In this document: positions 22,046-64,000 of the stretch, piece by piece
How the letters are laid out: each line of letters begins with the position of its first letter
Position numbering within the stretch: position 1 is the stretch's first letter
The notes under the pieces: generated by a model
Databases searched by the model: none
Told to the model about the DNA's origin: nothing
What the model saw: only the letters and a program-made list of their open reading frames with translations
Translations under genes and position numbers: made by a program
NCBI GenBank assembly: GCA_963922205.1
Contig: CAWUHX010000047.1
Coordinates: 806,001 to 870,000 of the forward strand
Reading direction: 5' to 3'
DNA from: Romanomermis culicivorax
Taxonomy: Eukaryota; Nematoda; Enoplea; Mermithida; Mermithidae
Length of the DNA stretch: 64,000 nucleotides

Positions 22046-23846
22046 GCTGACTCTATTCCTCTTTCTCTCTTCCCTTTTTTCTTTCTCTCTTTTTCCCTTT
22101 TCCTTTCTTTTTTCGTCTTTCCCTTTTCTTTAGGAGGTGTTGATTTTCTGGAGCCACCGACAGCCGCCAACGTAGCTACCGGACCCAAAAACGTAGCTAC
22201 CCGGTGGCTCGGGTGGCCCGGTATTGCTCAGGTATGCCTCCGTCAAACCCCCCTCCAATTACATGTGTGACAATTGATTGGCACAAATGTCCGTGCACAA
22301 CAAGCACCGTTTTTTCCTCGAAGATTTTTTCCACATGAGAACCCCACCCAAAATTATTTTCCTCATTTTCCAAAAATTTTCCTCATTTTTAAAAACGTTT
22401 ATGTGGCAACGGATGCTTTCTTATGCATTTTAAGAGCATACCCAAACATTTTGTTGTATTTGGAGTCAGAAACCTGCAAAAATGAGGAAAAAAATTGGGA
22501 AAATTCTAGTTATGTTAGTCAAAACGGGCTCATGAAGAATATATCGGTGTTCTACAGGAGCGGGTGAAGCATGTTAACGATAGAGTTCTCTCTCAGGAAT
22601 TTATCCGCTATTAACATTTCTGTGGTTCTAATTAGAATCATATCATCTAATTTTAATTAGTTCTTGGTCCGGCGCGGAGTGCCGAAAATTTTTTTGGATT
22701 TTCACTTTGTAAAACGCTGGAATGGAAATTCAATTTCACAACGTTGAGAAATAAATTAAAATCAAACTGATGAAGTGTAATTTGTCTCGAATTCCGGCGC
22801 CAAGCGCCGGAAAAATTTTTTGGTTTTTATATTCTAAAACGCTGGAAAATAAATCTCTCCAACAGATATTCATGAACAGAAGTTCTAAAGTTGCAGTCTT
22901 GAATGATGTTTTCAATTTCATTTTCAATAAACGCAAAAGTTCAGGTTGCAAACGTTTAAAAAATTCCATGGATCGAGAGAAAAGATTGAGAGAGTTGATG
23001 AAAAATCTCAATTTTCGGCGACATAATTGATTGTTAACGATTAGAAAATGAAACGGGCTGACTTGATTGATAGAAACTGTTGAGCATTAATTAGTAGGTC
23101 GAAGTAGATATGCTATGCTAACAGCCGCGCCTGATAGAAAATAGTTAAAATTATACCCATGACTGGCGCGAAGCGCCGGAAAATTTTGAGATTTTGACCC
23201 TATTAAGTCCACGAAAATGTATCTTTTCCGTTTTGAATTCCCCAAATTTTTTTCCACAATGAGAACCATACCCAAAATTTTTTTCCTCATTTCGAAACTT
23301 TTTTCCTCAAAAGACCCCATTTGAGGAAAAAACGGTGACAACAAGAACACTGCATCATCGATCTAACAAGGGAGCGAGATCTGTCATCAATTTGATTGGT
23401 GGAAAAATTTCATACCTTCGATTTGATTGTTTGAAAAGTTGTAGTCTACTTCAACCCACTGTTTTTTTCCACGAACTTTTTTCCACAAATGTGGAAAGGG
23501 GTCAAATTTTTTTTCCACATGTGGAAAAAAATTTTTTCCGTCTTAAAATCCTCGTTTAATTCATTAAAATTGGAGAAAAAATTGAAATGTTCGACTTTAA
23601 AGCCTAATCTACAAGCATTGTTGAACAAATTTTCTAGCAAACTATCCAAGAGCATAATTGACTTGAATTACACAAGAAATCAATGGTCAAGTCCTCTATG
23701 ATGACAAGTGAAAGCCCAAAAAAGATGGTATTCTTTCCGGCGCGAAGCACCGGAAATTTTTTTGGGTATATTGACATTCTGGGATGCTGGAAAATCAATT
23801 TTCCGAACATTTATTTCAAGAATTAGATTCCAATTTTTTGTCCAAG

Positions 23847-24089
23847 CATACCTGTACTTGGGGGTTGGGGGGGGGGACCCCCATACCTGTACTTGGGGGG
23901 GGGTTGGGGGGACCCCCCCAACTTGGCCAACCCAGTACCCAAAATCATTTACCCCCCCCCCCAACCCCCCCAGTTGGGAAAAAATTAAAAAAATTTGCCA
24001 AAAAGTGTATGTTTTTTGGCCTTTTTTGGGAAAAATTTCGACTTTTTCCTACCCCCCCCCCCCAACTGGTCGGAGGTCTTACAGGTATG
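23847..24089. mobile_element. MITE of the CATACMTGTA family (243 bp)
   Basis: It starts CATACCTGTACTTGG and ends CTTACAGGTATG. The flanking octamers are TGTCCAAG (23839-23846) and TGTCCAAC (24090-24097), one base apart. The first 35 bp or so are duplicated in tandem inside the element. Confidence 0.85.
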
Positions 24090-24575
24090 TGTCCAACAGT
24101 CGTAATTTCTAGAATTTTACAGAGTATAAATTTCCGAAAGATATTTCCATGAAGCTTTTGAATTGATTTTAAGTTAGCAAAGAAATAATCGCATCATAAA
24201 TCATAGAGACTTGACGTGTACTGATCTTTCTCAAAAGGAAAAAATGCGGATCTTCATTAAATATTATGATAAAATGTTGAAGATTACCAATTGAAACATG
24301 AGATACTACGTTTAAGATGATGAAAACTATTATAGATTAAGTGATTAATGAAGGTAGACATGATAAAAACCGCGCCTGAGCTGTCTAATGAATGATGATG
24401 ATTATTAAAAATTTTGAGATTTGGACCCCCTAAAATGCACCAAAATGCATCTTTTCAATATGAAAACCCCAAATTTTTCTTCCACATTTGTGGAAAGACC
24501 TCAAAAATTTTTTCCACATTCCAGATTTTTTTTCCACATTATACTGCAAATGTGGAAAAAAACAGTGCTTCAACC

Positions 24576-24640
24576 TAACAGGCCTAAACCTAAGCCTAAG
24601 CCTGAGACCAAACCTAACCCTAGGCCTAAGTCTAAGCATC
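24576..24640. repeat. degenerate CCTAAG-type hexamer array
   Basis: About nine imperfect hexamers such as CCTAAG, CCTAAA and CCTAAC. It resembles telomere-type sequence but is short, degenerate and inside an element arm. Confidence 0.55.
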
Positions 24641-24978
24641 CGTAGCCACATTATAAACGTTTTTAAAAATGAGGAAAAAAATTTTGGGTCCGGTTCTCAT
24701 GTGGAAAAAATCTTCGAGGAAAAAAAACGGTGCTTCGCAGTGCTTTCTCTATCTAACTGTTGGATTGTTGGGGAAAATAGTAATTGCTAGTCCATAACGT
24801 CTTAACCGGTAAATAATAATTCAGTAAGTACTTGCAAACATTTCTCAATCACAACACCGATGCGAACGATTGAGTTTCGGAATTTGTTTTGACATTGTAT
24901 CTTTATTATATTCTTCTTCGCAAAAGAATAAAAGAAAAAAATTAAAATTTGAATTATTCAAAAAAGAACAAGAAGAAT

Positions 24979-60891
<35,913 letters not shown>

Positions 60892-63800
60892 ACTGTTCTT
60901 CTATTTTTCGGAGAATTACGGGAGCTGCTGAAAGAATAACAAAATTTCTATAAACCTTTGATTGAAAATAATGCAGCACATTTTTAGGCGAGAGGAAAAA
61001 TATGTTGGTTATAATGAGCAAAAATTTGCTTTTTGATAAGCTCAGCTCATAACTATATGTAGTAGGAAAGAAGCAGAATCTCGTAATGGAAGCAGAAAAG
61101 GAAAAAGAAGAATGGTCACTGCCATCCAGTAACCTACGTACGTACAAAAATAATCATCATGATTCTTCGTCTTGATGGCAAAGCCTTCGGGACGGCGTAT
61201 ACTGTACCAAAAATAGTACTGCCACGACTACCATGTGTTCTTTTCCTGGACGTTCGTGTGTGATCGGCATACACGCGTATTCTATAACGTTAGGTGAAGC
61301 CAGTTCATGTCATGACCTTAACAGTCGTCGTTTGTCTTCTTTTGTATAACAGCGGCGGTCTGTGAGGTCATTTTTCTGTAACGTGGAAAACGATCGATAC
61401 TAAATGAAACGCCTCGTGCACATAAAAATAGAACAAAAATGACAAAGATAAAGTTTGCTTCAGATGCATTACATACCTGTATTGAAAGTGACACTTTCCT
61501 GTGAATACATAGTGCACAGATTGAGTGATGTGTTACTGTTATCATTACGTATCGAATAATGTAAGTCAGTGAACAAATGATTTTCTACGATTCGTTGTGC
61601 CTTTGTTTAACAGCAATATTTGATGAGCGGTATACGTCATATGAGGTTCAACAGGTAGAAAGCACACTCTTACAACAAGCCCTGTTTCCAACAACGGTCT
61701 AACGTTCCCACTGTTGGAAAACCGCTAAAAGCGCGCCACAATATTTCTCGTTGGCGGATGTCAATCGTAGACCAATGTGTTTACAATGTAATCGTGGTCA
61801 GTCTTTTACTGTGTTTACTTTGCAGTCGAAATTCATGAATTTTTTTCATTCAGGAAGAACCGTCTCTGAGGAAACGTATAGCGTTAATGGCTATAATCTT
61901 ACTTTCTACTTTCTATTACTGTAATGTGTTGTGACAAAAATCGTTGAACTAGCATACTGTAGAATCTGACTGGTCAGCTTTTTGCATGATACTTTAATCG
62001 GTTACAGTGAAAAAGTTCAACAAGTAAATTTTAGATCTATAATCTGTTTTTCTTGAAATGCTTGTAAATATCACGAGTGGAAAGCAAGTACTGTTTAATA
62101 TTTCTACCATTTCCTAACAAACTGTTTGTCGCATGGGACGGAAAATTTTTGAGCCTACTTTTCAGGCACTTAATGTATTTTCGGGTAAATTATCATACTG
62201 TAAGACTTGGTATATTCATGGGTTATGGGCTTGGTTGGAGTAACTGTAGCGGGAACTTCCGATGGTGTGGTTTTACTGTATGTTTTTGTTTCTTCCAGCC
62301 ACGGAATGCAAGAGATGATCAAAGACCAAACTAGATGACGTCAATAAAGGAGAGAGAGTCAGGTAAGTGGGCAAATGAAAGAACAATAAGATCAAACTCA
62401 GAATGGAATAACTTTAACTTGGGAGGGATCTCAGGAACCTAATTCCAACAGGAGATAAAATAGTATGTCGATCAAAATAAGAGAAGACGACTTTCGACCC
62501 AATTCACGGCTAACTTTTATGCGCATGTAGAAGGGAAAGAAAAAATACAAAAAGATGATGAGTATTTATACAAAAAGACGAGTAAGAAATATGATGATAT
62601 GACGCAAATATAAAACATTTCATAATCTTTCTTTTGGGGTTTTTCTTCAAGCGTTTTGGCAAGCAGTGGTGGGCGATCGGTTCGAATCCAGCGATTGACG
62701 TCAATTTCGACAAGATAAAGATCAAAAGAAGAAAGTAGAATTTTTTTATGTATGTTTTTTATGTGGCCATGACTTGTCTCATTTTACGTTATTTAAAGTT
62801 TAGATAAATTTCATAGATAGATAATACAGTAGGAAAAAGAAATGGGTAGAAAACATTTCATTCATTGGTGGAAATAAATAGGGTTTCTAAAAAATAGGAA
62901 AGTGGGTTTGCTGGTTTTTTTGAAATCTTACAATACTATAAAAGCTTTGTGTAAACGACTTTGAGGGTCGTACTGTTTTTTGTCATTTTTCAACTTACAA
63001 GCGCGCTATATTTTATTACTTTTACAATCACTATTTCAGATCGAATAGTGTTGTGTGAAAATCAACTAATTGGACAGGGGGGATAGGAAATGCAATAAGT
63101 TCAATAGATGTGTCTGATAATGTCACCTTAATATAGTGACAGGCAACCCTTTATTTACGAAGGAGAATTTCAGGATGAGTTTCTCGAATGGAGTTTTTTA
63201 AAGTGAGGTTTACCGCCAAACCGACTTAAAACTCAGTTTTCAAAAACTGAGCTTTACGGCTGTCTAAAATGGTGTTTCATGAAGAAGGTTTGACGGCGGT
63301 TTTCTCAAACTGAGTTTAACGCCGTTGAATCAAGTTTATTGCCGCCTATCCAGAAAAGAATAACTATTTCCATGAAAGAACATTGATGTTCGGATGTTAA
63401 TTGTACAGTTAAAACTTGGATACTTTCAGAAATTTTTGCCAATCGATATTTTTCGGCTGCTTTGTTGTGAAGATTCGTTGCACTCTTCAATCCTGATGAA
63501 ACGGAAAATCTTTCCTTCAATTAAGTCGAGAATAAGTATTATTGAAAATTGGTGTATTCGAGTCGCATCGCATTCATCAAAAGGAAAAGCCTGGGAAGGG
63601 AATTAAACGAAATAGTAACGCAATGCATGAGTGCGTCTCAAAAGCTGAACTTCAAATTTTGATTTCAAACGAGTTGATAATTTTAGAACCAGAAGAGAAT
63701 ATGGAAAAGTAGAAAATCACATTCGATAAAGCTCGCTGATATAAGAAAACTTTATCACGAGAAGGTAATCTGACTTCGCACTTTTTTCAGCTCTTGAACT

Positions 63801-64000
63801 TGATGAAAGCTCGGAACTTTGTATTTCACAGGGTGTTAGAGATGAGCAATTGGAGTGAATTAACGTCTTATTACTTTTGCATTTATACATTTTCTTCTTC
63901 ATATTTCTCCTTATGTTCCGCCTCTTAGTTTTCAGCATATCAAACCAAATACAAACAGAAATATCGGAACAATCGGGTAAATGATAAACTTAGTTATGCC
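60892..64000. other. upstream of STOX, no gene recognised
   Basis: Probable 5' UTR and promoter region of STOX near 60892-61150. MITE remnants of the TATAGTCTG family lie at about 62040-62160 and 62930-63010. Short AACTGAGTTT/AAACTCAG inverted words occur at 63170-63330. Other frames show no family. Confidence 0.45.

Larger units (their letters stand above)
22302..24735. mobile_element. 2.4-kb element with about 100-bp inverted ends
   Basis: The left arm starting AAGCACCGTTTTTTCCTCG (22302-22420) is repeated in inverted orientation at 24641-24735. The interior holds stretches of the GGCGC-palindrome repeat family and a later MITE at 23847. TTTTTTCCACA and CCTCATTT motifs recur through it. 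No transposase frame and no clear target duplication were found. Confidence 0.6.

Noticed and set aside
62655..62705. T-arm-like GGTTCGAATCC sequence
   Set aside because: No D arm, anticodon arm or acceptor pairing could be built around it.

Overview
This is a 64 kb piece of an invertebrate metazoan genome, most likely an arthropod. The evidence is 58-63 bp introns next to very long repeat-filled ones, AT-rich noncoding DNA, and a typical invertebrate transposon load (Ty3/gypsy, mariner, hAT-like, non-LTR and Polinton/Maverick elements). A run of 100 Ns at 17141-17240 marks an assembly gap. There are no bacterial operons and no CRISPR array.

Two host genes can be built exon by exon, both on the minus strand. 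(1) A compact MIX23/CCDC58 homologue has four exons and introns of 58-60 bp (14173-14880). (2) A storkhead-box gene (STOX; knockout in flies) has seven coding exons spread over 36 kb (24979-60891). Its splice phases all agree, giving a 671-residue reading frame. Introns 5 and 6 are about 13.6 and 13.9 kb and are filled with transposons.

Layout. 1-6276: a young Ty3/gypsy element on the minus strand with intact gag-protease and RT-RNase H frames, cut by the window edge. It appears to sit in a mariner transposase, which itself carries a 1.4 kb non-autonomous hAT-like element with an 8-bp duplication. 8.7-9.8 kb: two MITEs. 11.3-16.9 kb: MITEs of an 8-bp-TSD family around MIX23. 16.9-20.9 kb: non-LTR retrotransposon debris, part of it inverted at the assembly gap, holding a degenerate transposon protein. 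21.1-24.7 kb: a TTGG minisatellite and an inverted-repeat element. 25-39.4 kb: STOX exon 7 and intron 6, which holds a tRNA-Thr-like gene split by a 1.47 kb insert and a decayed Ty3/gypsy element (30143-37835) with an unusual extra 3' reading frame. 39.4-53.4 kb: STOX exon 6 and intron 5, which holds a GCGGAT-rich foldback structure, an AT satellite and a 9,049-bp Polinton (44033-53081) with a perfect 6-bp target duplication. 53.4-60.9 kb: STOX exons 5 to 1. 60.9-64 kb: no recognisable gene.

The Polinton genes form a virus-like set: packaging ATPase, major capsid, penton-type capsid, adenain-like protease and integrase. All are broken by stops or frameshifts, and no DNA polymerase B was found. 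Transposon boundaries rest on terminal repeats and target duplications read directly from the sequence. Family assignments rest on protein motifs recalled from the families and were not checked by a search.
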